This document shows positions 24,361-36,274 of a stretch of DNA of 64,000 nucleotides, piece after piece. Below the pieces are notes generated by a model that was not told where the DNA came from, searched no databases, and worked only from the letters and a program-made list of their open reading frames with translations. Source of the stretch: Camillea tinctor (lineage: Eukaryota > Ascomycota > Sordariomycetes > Xylariales > Xylariaceae); contig MU394089.1 of NCBI GenBank assembly GCA_022578605.1, positions 1-64,000 of the forward strand, in the 5' to 3' direction. Each line of letters starts with the position of its first letter. Positions within the stretch are counted from its first letter, which is position 1. The translations under genes and the position numbers were made by a program.

Positions 24361-25633
24361 TTAAACCTCCTCAAGGACCCGCTCCTTGAACTCCCGCTCA
24401 ACCTTCTGCCCATCCTCATTCGTCGTGGACTCGCCGTGTAGGTTCAGCAGGGCACCGAGGTCGAACTTGGGCGACTTGAGGAGCTTGACCTTGCGGATGT
24501 GTACCTGAAAAGAGATTTTAGTTAATACAATAATAATAAGCAACAACCTAGGTATGTATGTATACGTACGTTCTGGAGGGGGTAGATGCCCTGGGTGGCC
24601 TTCTCAATCTCACGGCCGATGACCTCGGGGATCAGCTTGGAGGTCAACTGGGTCAGGGTGCATGTGGCAGCCTCGCGCTGGATGATCTCGGTCATCTTCT
24701 TGCGGATGGCACGGATCTGGGAAGAGGCGGCGTAGGTGGTCTTCTTGACCTGGTTAGGCCGGCGCTTGGTGAAGGCAATGGCGAAGAGGCGGAGGAGGTA
24801 GTCGTCGGTGGTCTTGACGGTGACGTTGGCCTCGATGAGGGACTGCCACTTGCGCACCAGGGATCGCAGCTTGTCCGAGGTGAAATCCAGACCGTGGAAG
24901 TTGGTCAGGCAGTTCTTGCCCTGGACCTCGTCCACTCTTAGCTTGACCTTGCGGAAAGCATGGTCCTCATCCTTCTGTAGGTCGGCTAGCGAGACCTCGA
25001 CGATCCGGCCCTTGAGGGCGTCGTTTGCGTTCTTCAGACCGGTTGATCGGTTGACCAGCGTCTTACCAACACTATTGTTTTCGTTCGTTAGAATGTTTTG
25101 GGGGGGTTTCTTCTGAATCTGTACATGCGCCAAGCAGGAGGGGGGGGGGTTTAAGGGTCTGGGGTCTGGGGTCTGGGGATTATTCGTACTCTCGGATGTT
25201 GAAGGGAGCAGGGGCCTGTAAGTGAGGTTATGGGTTAATTACTGAATTATTATTTATATATAGGTTTTGTCTTTGAATTGGTATCGGCTCACCTTGATGG
25301 AGTACCAATCCTTACGGGCGAAGGGGTCTTGGGTCTTCTTCTTGAGGCCCTTCTTGCCCTTTGACAATCTCTTGTTCCTATTCGCAGCGGGTGGTTAGCA
25401 CTCGCTTCTAATTATCTTCGTTATAGCGGCGGTGGTGATATGCGGATGATGTATGTGTGTGGGTGTGTATGTGTGTGGGCGGGCGCTTTCTTGAGAAAAA
25501 GGATAATCGCCGTTGACAAGATCGTATGAATTGAATGATTTTCTTTTTTTATTTATTTTCTTTTTCTTCTGTTTTGAAATTCTGCGCAGGTAATTAAATT
25601 GATTTGAAATTTTACTCACTTTCCAACCGCCAT
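24361..25633 (-). CDS. rps1: 40S ribosomal protein eS1 (S3Ae/Rps1)
   Basis: A structural protein of the small ribosomal subunit. Minus-strand exons are 25633-25620, 25377-25293, 25215-25190, 25071-24570 and 24504-24361, coding 256 residues, the usual eS1 length. The N-terminus reads [15 protein letters not shown] and the core contains [18 protein letters not shown] and [11 protein letters not shown], all typical of eS1. The first coding exon has 14 nt and the third 26 nt, ending at a GTACGA donor so that Asp of NIRDVGKT is split. The many small introns near the start are typical of fungal ribosomal protein genes. Identification is secure. Confidence 0.97.
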
Positions 25634-27872
25634 GTTTGCGAGGGTGTCAAGATAGCTCGCAATTCAAGACGATGTTGAAGATGTTGGTGGAAGAAGGGCT
25701 TGGTGGTTTGCGGTTTGATGTGTTGGAATGGATCTTGGATCAGTAAATTCTAGTGCGGCCAGAATATTTTTTCTCAAAGCCCCCGATTGTGGGAGGAAAT
25801 TTCACCACTGATTAGGCGATTGTGGCTGGAGAAGGGTTTATTTATTCCGAACCGATTTGGGGCATGGGGCATGGGGCACGGGGCACAGATAAAATTCATC
25901 AGCCACATTTGACGGAGAGAGGGGCTTATCTATCCATGAGGTGAAGTCTTGTCCCGTCTTGTAGGTAGGTAACTAAGTACCTCTATACGGAGTGATCTGT
26001 GCACCAACCCACTTGCTCTGTGCAGGCAGGCTGGCGTCAAAAAACACCCGACTCTCACTTGACCTAGCGATGTTCTTGATTCAAAGAATAACAGCCAAAT
26101 AACCATACAACCTAATAACTTAGAATCTTATAATTAAGTAAATTATTGACCTTGATTCCTTGATATGATGTTTAAAAATTTTATTGTGTGGAAATTTGTG
26201 CTTAATATGGTTGTTGAAGTTTATGGCTGTGTAAGTGAGAGTCGGGTGTATTTTGACGCCGGCCTGGCAGGTCTTCTTCTTTCTTTCTTTCTTTCTTTTT
26301 TTCTAAAGCGGGGATGGCCTGTGCACACTAAGAATGGTGGTCGCACAGACTTGTCCAGATTAGTACAACATCCATTCAACACCCAAAACCTGCGAACCCT
26401 CTCATCAATTTGCATTTTTTGTACCTACCTATGTACCCTACCAGTTCTACTACTAGATCTATCGATAAATCAATCCATTTTTTATCGCCATCTCTCAACT
26501 CAACTTCAACACTCAGTACCATTTCCCTTATTTAAAGTCAAGTCTAGAAGCATTTCTAAAACTACTACCTGGTACTTAGTACTTCGTAGTATATAATCTA
26601 GACCTCGCACATTATGACTTGTCATAAGATATAAAAAAAACCCAATAAATCGATGGCCTATACTAATAAACCCAGTTCTTCGTATGTATTCCCGCTACTC
26701 AATCTGGCGATGCTACGTACGGATTTGGCGCCCAAGGAGTGTAAGCTTACCACACCCTCTTTGCTATTCACTCGGCACCTCTGATTATCTGCCACCAATC
26801 AAGGCAATTGTGTAAATTGGAAATGGGGGGGTTAGGGTCATATTCATATTCAGGAACGAGATTCGGGTCAAAGAAACTACAAGCTTCTTCAATTTTTTGA
26901 GTTTGTTGAATAACCTATATTGTCTCCTCTTTCTTTTCTGTCTTCCCATTCCCATCTCTCCCCCTCTCACTCTCCTTCCACCCTCTTCACCTCTATGTCT
27001 GGTAATATGAACAAAAATAAGAACAAAGGAAAAAATAAAGTAGTAATAAAAACAAGAAGACACAAAACAATGTCTGTAATTCGTCGTAAAATCGGACGAT
27101 TTGAGATGTTCCTGTAGTATATAACCTAAAAGTTGCCTTTTGTTCCCTTGTGTATCCTCTCTTATCTTTTTTTAAAGGCTCAAAGTCCACCGAAAGAAAA
27201 ATAATAGTAACAGGGTAATAATAATAAGTAGACATAAAAAGACAACCAAGAATCCGAAATTCGCCGTTGAAACCGTCATCTCGAGGGGTGTCCGTACAAA
27301 TAAAGAAGAGAATACCAGAAGAACGCCTATCGCCCAAAGGGGTATTTGTATGACGATAATGATGATGAAGATGATGGAAATGGTAATGGTAATGGCAATG
27401 GAATCAACCCATTCCTCCCGAACTCCTGCATTTTGTTGTTCATGTCGTTGATGTTGATGTTGATTTCGATGTTGTTGTAATTGTCGTCGTGGTTATTGTT
27501 GTTAGTGGTATCGGTGATGGTGATGGTGGTGTGATGGTGGTTGATAAATCCTCCCCCCCCTGCATTCCTTTCTCAACGTATGCTTTTGTCCCCACCCCCT
27601 TAGCCCTCGTCTTCCCCATTACGGGCCCGCGCCTTTTACTTTTCTTTTCTTCTTTTGCTTCATCTTCCTTTCTTCCCTCACGTGCCAGCTCGCACGATTC
27701 TAGGTTTCTTTAACGAAAGAACCAACTCGGCAGAGCCAGTAAGTACTGGGCTGCTAGCAATTAAAACCCTTCCCCTTAGTGCTGGCCGGCTCGTTACCGC
27801 CGTGCCGAAACCGCCTTAGCTTGGGCCTCTCTCCGGCCCCGCCCCCTACACCGCCGGTCAATAGCTTGACCC
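25634..27872. other. Intergenic, eS1 promoter side and 3' side of unknown gene
   Basis: 2.2 kb between divergently placed ends of two minus-strand genes. It includes the eS1 promoter next to 25634, a GGGGCA-type short repeat at about 25861-25887, a CTTTCTTTCTTT run near 26276-26296, and simple GATG/GTT-rich repeats at about 27355-27540. Some of the 3' half may be a long 3' UTR of the gene at 27873. No coding region is supported. Confidence 0.4.
27355..27540. repeat. Simple-sequence region rich in GATG, GGTAAT and GTT triplets
   Basis: Runs of GATGATGAAGATGATGG, GGTAATGGTAATGG and GTTGTTGT-type triplets follow each other. This is imperfect microsatellite DNA without a conserved frame. Confidence 0.6.
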
Positions 27873-28351
27873 CTAGGTGCTTCGCTCCCTCGCTTTCTCC
27901 TCAGTCTGCTGCTCTTCCTCCCAGGTGTCGAAGCTAGGGAAGCTAAAGTAGCAAGCTGAATCTGGTTAACATCGTTAGTACGTAGCAAAGACAAAAAAAG
28001 GGAAATCAAAAAAAGGGGGTGAGTGAGTGAATGGGTGGGTGGTTACGAACGTTGGCTTCCCTCGGATAAGCGGTATTCCCGTCTTCCCTCTGGTTCGAGA
28101 AGAGAGCTGCGTGTCGATGAAGGTGAAGGTGAGGCAGTTGAGAAAGCGACACGGCTAAGCAAGTCTGTTGCTTTCCGAGATGCGTTCGGATTCGTCAACA
28201 GCCCTTTGCACGCATTGGAAGTGGTGATAGAAGGCTCGGTGGCACACGCTCTCAGCAAGCGAGGCCGACATCTTTCCCCGTTCCTGGGTCTGGGTGACGT
28301 CGTCCTATGTGTGCTGTGGTGGGTTTCCGGCGACATTGCAGCTGTAGCCAT
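27873..28351 (-). CDS. Unknown small protein, two exons
   Basis: I do not recognise this gene. The minus-strand ATG at 28351 lies in an ideal CCACCATGG context. Exon 1 (28351-28051) codes 100 residues rich in Ser, Thr, Arg and Pro, with a more conserved-looking middle, LLTNPNASRKATDLLSRVAF. Splicing at a GTTCGT donor to exon 2 (27961-27873; branch TACTAAC, acceptor CCAG) gives a tail YFSFPSFDTWEEEQQ followed by a basic end and stop, 129 residues in total. A competing donor 4 nt downstream (GTAACC) would instead give a short SFSLLL tail. The aromatic, acidic tail looks like real coding sequence, which favours the first model. No signal peptide, membrane segment or known domain is visible. Gene reality is moderately supported; function unknown. 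Confidence 0.5.
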
Positions 28352-29047
28352 GGTGGTAGATCCCCGAGTTATGCGAAGTTGGTTGTGTATAGGTTTAGTG
28401 CTAGGTATGAGATGTATCTGTTGCGTTTGTTGCTACGATTGCGGTTGAGCTTGCAGCTATGAGCGGCGATCTGCTTAATCAAAGATGGAGAGTAGAGGAG
28501 AAGAAGAACTTCTTTGTTTCCAAGTCCGGAGGGACATCAGTAAGGTTTAAAGACGGCAACGGGATAAAACGCGCTAGAAGCTCTCTGATACCGCCTCGTG
28601 TGGGACGATGTCCCCAGACGCTTGGGTGCCACATGTCAGTTCGGATGGGTCGTCTTATGTGTTGGCCCATGTGTGGTCTCGGTCCTGGCTCTTTGGGCGT
28701 GGGCGTCCTGATGCCTTGCCTGCAGCGAGAGTGGGTGTTGGGCCGTGGTGCACGCATTAGAGAGAAAGAGGATGGAGGGTGGTGTGGGGTGGTTGTTTTT
28801 TGTTCTCATCTTGCTTACAGTGAACCATTTGCCATTCGTGAGGTCCAGACAACTTGCCTAGCACTAACAGCCCTGCAACCCATCCTTGCAGATGCCAGTG
28901 TCCAATATCCATCTGTTCCTCTGCTTGCTTCCCCATAATTTCTTCTTGACCGTCCCCCGAGTGTGTGGCCACAGGGGGGCGAGCTACCTATGGCACTGAG
29001 AGTCCCGCGAGCAACCATACCATGGAAGGGGACTGCGAGTCACTTAC

Positions 29048-29101
29048 AGTCCACTCAGTCCACTCAATCCACTTAGTCCACTCAGTCCACCCAGTCCATT
29101 C
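29048..29101. repeat. Tandem repeat, 9-bp unit AGTCCACTC, six copies
   Basis: Six consecutive 9-mers of AGTCCACTC with one or two substitutions each, followed by an ATTC run. Confidence 0.75.
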
Positions 29102-29690
29102 ATTCATTCATTTACTTACCTAGTTTCTCCTCACTCTCCTCACTGCAGTCTCTCCAGTCCAAGTCTCTCCCCTAACCTACATGCCGCGATAATCCGCCTG
29201 TATAATCCGTCTACTTACCCTACTACCTACTAATGCACACACCTTTTCTGCCAACCGGCTCCGCGATCAAGCCCCCCCCCTCTTGCCCTTCCCCTCCCCC
29301 CTCTTTCGCCAATGCATTTCTAGTTTCTAGCCCGTATCCTGTCTCAGAAGCTGCGCACAAGCTCACGGTCTAGAAGAGTTGAAATTCCTAGGCAATAAGC
29401 GATGGGAAAACGTGAATTTTCCATCACGAGAATATACTCTTTCTGCTCTGCTGGGTAACGTGTTACTGTGTAAAGGTAGCTAGGTAGCTATCGTATACCG
29501 TACCAGGTTCTGTTCCTCCCCAGTGCCCGCTTAGACATGCTACAATCAGTCCATCGTCACACGGCTACTGAGGTATTATGAGGTAAGAGGGAGGTAAGGT
29601 AAGGTAGCTAAGCTAGGTGGCTAGTGAAACTACTGTACAATACTGCTAGCAGTCACACGGCATGGCTAAGGTAGTGAGTGGTGAGAAGAC

Positions 29691-29740
29691 ACGCAACGCA
29701 TCGCAACACATCGCAACGCATCGCAACGCATCGCAACGCG
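29691..29740. repeat. Tandem repeat, 10-bp unit TCGCAACGCA, about five copies
   Basis: Nearly perfect 10-bp repeats TCGCAACGCA, about 200 bp downstream of the Urc1-like stop codon on its 3' side. One copy has an A for G change. Confidence 0.8.
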
Positions 29741-29923
29741 CCTCTTAGGCGGCCAAGTTGACGTTTCGTGCGTCCGGTGTTATCATAGCTGCAGGTGCGG
29801 GGAATTTGTCATTTTCTTTTATTTTTTCAAGATTCATGGTCCCTCTACATAAGTTCTATGTAATTTGTGTGGTTTCAAGTTGATTCCTACATCGGCTGTC
29901 GGCAGCCCTAGCCTCATTGGCAT

Positions 29924-32524
29924 TCAGTGGTCGATGCTGTCATCTTTATCAATACAAGCACGTAATGTTTGGGCTACGTTGTACTTACTCATCCCACATT
30001 CGTCCTTGGACGGCTTGAAGCTCTTCGTCCGTCATTCTGTGTCCTGTGGTAAAGTATCCTGCAGGCGATCAGTTGTCATCGGGTTACCCAACAACCTGGG
30101 AGACGCAACATACCTGCGGTGATCTTGGCGTCTATCTCAACGCGGGAATCTGCCGGGATCAGCTCTGCGGGCAGTTCCACCCGCTCGTGGATGGGGATGC
30201 TGTTACGGGTTAGTCGTGTCTACCATGACATGCAGGCCGCAGTTGTCTTACCCCTGGCCGACGATAGCATCGTGCTTCATGCTGCAGTGTTACTGTGAGT
30301 GACTGTCCAGACGATTGGCTTTGCGGCAGATTGACTCACTTGCTCATGCTCAACATCCTATCAATCTTCTTGATGCCGAGCCAGTGGAGGATATCAGGCA
30401 TCAGAGCTTGGAATCGCATATCCTTGACTCCAGCAATGTTCTCGGTTCTCTTGAAATAGTCTGAGGCGCGATCTTCCCCACGTTTCCTCGCATTGTAGAC
30501 AACTGCAGAGTTCGTGTTAGTGTTTACTCCTTCTCTGTCTATCCACCGTATGGGGATTCTTTTGTTCAATACTTACGATACTGTGACACATTAGCAAAAC
30601 AAATAAATCTAGTGGTTCGGATGAGATTTGCTGCATACCTTGGTGACCTCGCCCAGTGCTCGACCTTCCTTTCTGAAATAGATCACGACGCCACTACCAC
30701 CCCTTTGCGCCTCCTTGACAGCCTCCTCAATGCCGAAAATGAGGTAGGGCCTACAGGTGCAGATATCTGAGCCAAACACGTCACTTCCGTTGCACTACAT
30801 CTCGAGTTAGCCTCTCTGTGGCGAAAGCGAAATGAAAAAGCTAACCTCATCGTGAACTCGCAAGGCGAGCTTGCAGCTCTCGTCGGACATCTTGGCGGGA
30901 TCCCCGAAGCAGTACACCGTCAGTCCTCCTATAGGAAACGTTAATTACGGTGACATTTCTTTGCTTTTTCTTGAAGCTTGAGCTATTAATTTACCAATTG
31001 GAGGCAAGAAGACTTTGATATCCCCGCGAGTAATGAGCTATGAATTGAACGTTAGATAAACTTGAGTTGATTTCCAATGACAATAGCACGTATCACATAC
31101 CTCGGGGTAACTCCCGCCCGTGTGCTCGAAAAGAGAGCGTCGCAGGACACCCTCATCTATTAAAAGTTACATGATCGTCAAAAGCTGTTTCCTATCAAGA
31201 AGTTGGAGGAGGTTGCATACCTATGCCGAATCTTTCAGCCACTCCTGGGAGGTACCAGACCTAATTGAACGTCAGCTATTGAACAATTCAACATAAAAAA
31301 AAGCCATTATTGGTTCTTACTGGTTCAACGGCGAACTTGGTTACCGCAAGCTCTCCTAGTTCGTTTAAGCAGACTTTGCCATCAGGAACCCTTGAAGTAG
31401 AGTTAGCCGTAGCTTATGCCTTATGGATATCACATCTAAACTTACAATCTACCGCTTCGAACGCTTTCCTCGAGTTCAGGAAGCTATTTGTCAAGGTTAA
31501 TATGGACTAATATATTAATTGCTTGTAAGAAACACCCACCTTCATATGAGCCTTGGTGATAGCGATCGTCGGCCGAATATCGACTACACCCATCGCTCGT
31601 TAATAGGGTTCTCGACTTATAAAATTTAGATTCTCTCTCACTCACCATTCTCCTTGTTCATGGTGTCTGCGTAAAGCCACGGAGCTAGATGACCCCATGG
31701 ATCCATGGCCACAATCTTCTTCTTGTCGGACCATTGCGGGAACGGTCCGATGTTAGCAGCTGGCTCGGTATTGGTGAAATCCGGTCTTGGTTACCGGAGC
31801 CGGTTAGCGGTGGGCCGGAACTTAGCAGAATCCAGATGCAACTATACCTGTGGTTCGCATTGAGTTGTTTGCTCGCCAAGGCGAGGGCGAAGTATATTGA
31901 GTACGAGCCGCCGTGAGCTGGTGAAGTCTGTGTAAGTGGAGCTCGTTATCAAAGAGCACACAAGCATTGCTTACCTCCGATAGCTGCAATAAAGATCGGT
32001 AATGTTAGTTAGTGTTTCGCAGCGAGGGGAGGTTTCCTTCCAGACTGCAACCTACCGTTACGTTTACGGATTGTAGATGAAGATCTAGACACAACAACGG
32101 GGCCACGTTCGGGGCCCGGTGCTCCCCAGTTCAGAGGAAGCGGTTTTATGCCGATCTGCTTGGGGTATGTACTGGGCTCGAGTTAGCGAGTGTTCCAACT
32201 CACGATGACTCAACGAACAGGGGATCCGGCTCACGTAAGAATGATTCGTGAAGTAAAGCCCGACTCCTGTGCTTGAACTGCTGCATTCGTGGTTGCGGCA
32301 GTGGTTTCCCCCTCAGTAGCAGTTGCGGATGATGCGGAAGCGGTGCCCACAGATTGAGGCAATGCTTTCTCATCCTGAGTGGTCGGAGCAACGGTGTCCA
32401 GTCGTTGGGAGATAGCCTCAACTTCTGTCGCCAGTCTACCTTGGTTCTCCTGGATGACCTTCAGAGCCTGAAGCACCTCAGCCATGCCCACCCCATTATC
32501 TGTACCAGAACCCGTGCTAGCCAT
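29924..32524 (-). CDS. urc1: Urc1-like GTP cyclohydrolase II domain protein, 19 exons
   Basis: The protein belongs to the fungal Urc1 group, related to GTP cyclohydrolase II (RibA) and needed for uracil catabolism in Lachancea. Minus-strand exons are 32524-32235, 32171-32056, 31983-31975, 31917-31848, 31785-31646, 31583-31540, 31483-31446, 31390-31321, 31260-31221, 31156-31101, 31037-30995, 30928-30846, 30794-30639, 30580-30577, 30502-30340, 30281-30252, 30199-30114, 30058-29989 and 29936-29924, summing to 1,521 nt (506 residues). Residues 1-95 are a Ser/Thr/Ala-rich extension with a short coiled coil. The catalytic zinc cysteines are in CNGSDVFGSDICTC (334, 345, 347) and RKEGRALGEVTK matches the GTP-binding loop. 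Exons of 9 and 4 nt are required to keep the frame and the motifs RNAIGAHGG and TKYLVYNARK. The last exon adds DIDH and the stop. Annotation pipelines may well misread this gene. Confidence 0.9.
30577..30580 (-). other. 4-nt microexon (TATC) of the Urc1-like gene
   Basis: On the minus strand the order is GCTAAT branch site, GTGTCACAG acceptor, TATC, then a perfect GTAAGT donor. The following 74-nt intron has its own ACTAAC branch site and ends GCAG. Joining gives TK-YLVYNARKRG in frame; skipping TATC would shift the frame in the conserved domain. Confidence 0.85.
31975..31983 (-). other. 9-nt microexon (CTATCGGAG) of the Urc1-like gene
   Basis: The exon is preceded by a TTGCAG acceptor with ACTAACTA upstream and followed by a GTAAGC donor. 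It encodes Ile-Gly plus two split Ala codons in RNAIGAHGGSYS. Confidence 0.82.
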
Positions 32525-34197
32525 TGTCAACGCCAGTGGATGGGCTATCACAAGGACGTAAACGAAGAAGATAAAAGGTAGTTTGGCTTGGGTTGGGTTA
32601 GGTTTGCAGGAATAGCTTATCAAATGAGGCCCTACAGACTCAAGCTCAGGGACGATCTGAAAGGATGAATGATATCTAATGCAAGTTCCTGATTCACGAA
32701 TGAGTTTAGTCGGGGGGAGTTGGTTAGTGAAGTAAAGGACGGAGGTTGGGTTGAATCGGTAAGTCGGTGGCTTGTGCTAGTGAAGCCCAAAGGGGGTGCC
32801 CGGGCCCGTATTACTGGTAATGTGATCCAGTGATCAAGTGATCCGGTGATCCAGTTTGATCCAATGTGTTGTGTATGGTAATTTTGTTTTCCCTTGGGTA
32901 GATAACAGATCAACTCTTTTTACTCCGTAACTACGAGTAGGTATTCCAGACCTCTTATACCAAGACAGACTACGAACTCCCCTAAGAGGGTCTAGTGTTT
33001 AACCCCTAACACCAAACGAGCACACCAGCCAAGTCTAGTTCTTCGGGAAGTCTATCAACTTCCTATCTGCTGTATTGCTTGGGCTTGGGTACCTGCATAC
33101 GCAACTACGTACAAGTGACCTCGTGATGTAAGTACAGACCACAGACTGCGGACTATAAGATTACAGACTAACAGACTACCTAGGTACACACTACCTAACT
33201 TACTACTTACTACTTATGTAGTAGTAGTGTAAACAAGCCCCCAACGGATAAAGGCATATATCCACTTGGAACTTTGGTACTGATTGCCACGGGGAACTCC
33301 GCGATTCGCAGACTTGAGCAATGGGAGCAAATAATTTGTAAGTCAACAGCTTATCACGTCTATCCATTAGCCAATCGTTATTGTGTATGAGACTAAAGTA
33401 TGGATGATTATATCGGAATTGTGACATAAATACAACCTAACTACATATATATGCTTATATAAAGTATTGAGATTGAGATTCCCGTGTCTCTTACCCCTCC
33501 ATTCACACCGACTACCGGCAACTGATAGGAGGAAGAGGGAGGTGGGGTATGATGGAAGGGAGCTGGATACTAACTGATAAGAAACCCCAATTTCTTATCT
33601 TAACATGTGGCTAATAAGTACCTAACCTACCTATGTAGGTGTGGCTTGTACTTCTAAGTACAACCAAGAGGGGCTTACGAGAAGCAGTACCTACCTAGGT
33701 AGGTAGGTTAGTGGACAATTAGAGAAGTACCTTACCTAAGCATCTTAGCTAAAGCACCTTTGAAGGTAGGTAGTACCGCGCTACCACCTTTCGACTTCTA
33801 CTCTAAGTAAGAATTGAAAGCTTCAGTGTTCAACAACTTCACCAACCAACATCGCGCGCCGCTGGTCCGGATTGCAAGACGAAGATTAGCAACGCGTTGA
33901 AAAGAAAATCTTTACAATTGATGGTTGCAAATCAAGTCTTTACAAAACAAGCTTGTTCATATTTTCTCCCTTCAATTTTGTAGGCGGTGGCAAGGCTCTG
34001 GCGACGTCATTTCAAGGACAAGAACACCAACTGGAACACCGAGACTTCAAGTTCTTTGTCGAATCTATCTCTCGTCCGAATTGCGCACATCATATATCTT
34101 TCAAGTTCACGTCCAAAACTCGCCAGACCATCATTTTGACGCCGACAACTTAACTCACAGAACTTAGACGCGTAGGAATCAAACCTACGAGTCCACC
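32525..34197. other. Divergent promoter region between urc1-like and elf1
   Basis: 1.7 kb shared upstream DNA of a minus-strand and a plus-strand gene. It has many TAGGTA/TACCTA words, including the palindromic CCTACCTAGGTAGGTAGG near 33691-33708, and an exact TACTCCGTA word at 32921-32929. The last 350 bp probably form the elf1 leader. No coding region is supported. Confidence 0.45.
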
Positions 34198-34832
34198 ATG
34201 GTATGTGGATGGAAATCGATACATCGCGGCTGTACTTGCAACGGGCGCCATGCTAACTGCTTTCTGCAGGGAAAACGCAAGAAGAGTTCGAGAAAGCCCC
34301 AGGGCCCAAAGAAGGTATTATAGTCTTCGAGGGATTGCCGACAAGAACCGCGCTCACATATACACGAATATTAGAACGAACCCCTTCCCACACAATTCAC
34401 ATGCCTCTTCTGCAACCACGAGAAATCTGTCTCCGTCAAGATGGACAAGAAAGCTGGTGTTGGTCAGCTAGATTGCAAAGTGTGCGGACAAAAGTTCCAA
34501 TGTGCTATTAATTGTGAGCCGAGCCAAAGGAAATCGTCCCCCCCCCTAACACATAGTCACTAACACCTTCCAGACCTCTCAGCTCCAGTGGACGTATATA
34601 GCGAATGGGTCGATGCTGCCGGTGTGTGAAATGGTTCCACTTCCACTCGCAACGATAATTTCTGGCTAACAATATGATAGATGCTGTCGCGAAAGAGGAC
34701 ACCAACGTAAGGGGTTCTGGCCAGGCCTCGTCCCAGCGAAGACGCCCTGCCGCAAGCCGTGATGCCGAAGATGACGAAGATGATCGTAGATATGAAGGGG
34801 ATGGCATTGTCGATGATGATGATGAATACTGA
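34198..34832 (+). CDS. elf1: Transcription elongation factor Elf1
   Basis: Elf1 is a small zinc-ribbon protein that travels with elongating RNA polymerase II and helps passage through nucleosomes. Exons are 34198-34200, 34270-34314, 34375-34513, 34574-34621 and 34681-34832, giving 128 residues. The first coding exon is only the ATG, directly followed by a GTATGT donor. The basic N-terminus is [16 protein letters not shown], and the zinc ribbon has CLFCNHEKS and [10 protein letters not shown]. The core ends YSEWVDAAD, followed by a Gln/Arg-rich and then acidic tail ending DDDDEY. All are family hallmarks. It sits head-to-head with the Urc1-like gene and tail-to-tail with fur1. Confidence 0.95.
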
Positions 34833-35135
34833 TCTGTCAAGGGTATCGACAACAAAGGACAACCCTGCTGTATTATATAATGCCTTGCGCGACAATGTGT
34901 CCCTGGCATGCCATAACATCGCGCTTATCTGACGGTTAATGAACAAGGAAGGGGGAATGCTTGGTCTGTTTCTGTTAGGTAATTCAAGTGATTTAGTTTC
35001 ATGCATTTTTTTTTCTGTGATTGTCTACAAACCACAATGCCGGATTTTACTCTCATCATTAAACAAAGAAGTTATCTGGTTAACCATATTCCCCATCCCT
35101 CTCTCTAGACACCCCCCTGTGTTGACTGTGGTCTA
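34833..35135. other. Convergent 3' region elf1/fur1
   Basis: 303 bp between two convergent stop codons; presumably both 3' UTRs. Nothing else is seen. Confidence 0.5.

Positions 35136-36274
<1,139 letters not shown>

Larger units (their letters stand above)
28352..29923. other. Intergenic with tandem repeats
   Basis: 1.6 kb between the start of the unknown gene and the last codon of the Urc1-like gene. It contains two short tandem arrays (listed separately). A plus-strand frame at 28459-28938 (159 codons) has a Cys/Gly/Trp-rich translation with no recognisable domain and is not called. Confidence 0.4.

Noticed and set aside
28459..28938. 159-codon plus-strand frame starting with ATG
   Set aside because: The translation is irregular, Cys/Trp/Gly-rich and has no domain; it lies in the upstream region of the divergent unknown gene. 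Transcript data could change this.
34160..34185. tRNA T-arm-like hairpin on the minus strand (GTAGG, TTTGATT loop, CCTAC)
   Set aside because: No acceptor stem, D-arm or anticodon arm of the right spacing surrounds it; it lies in the elf1 leader.
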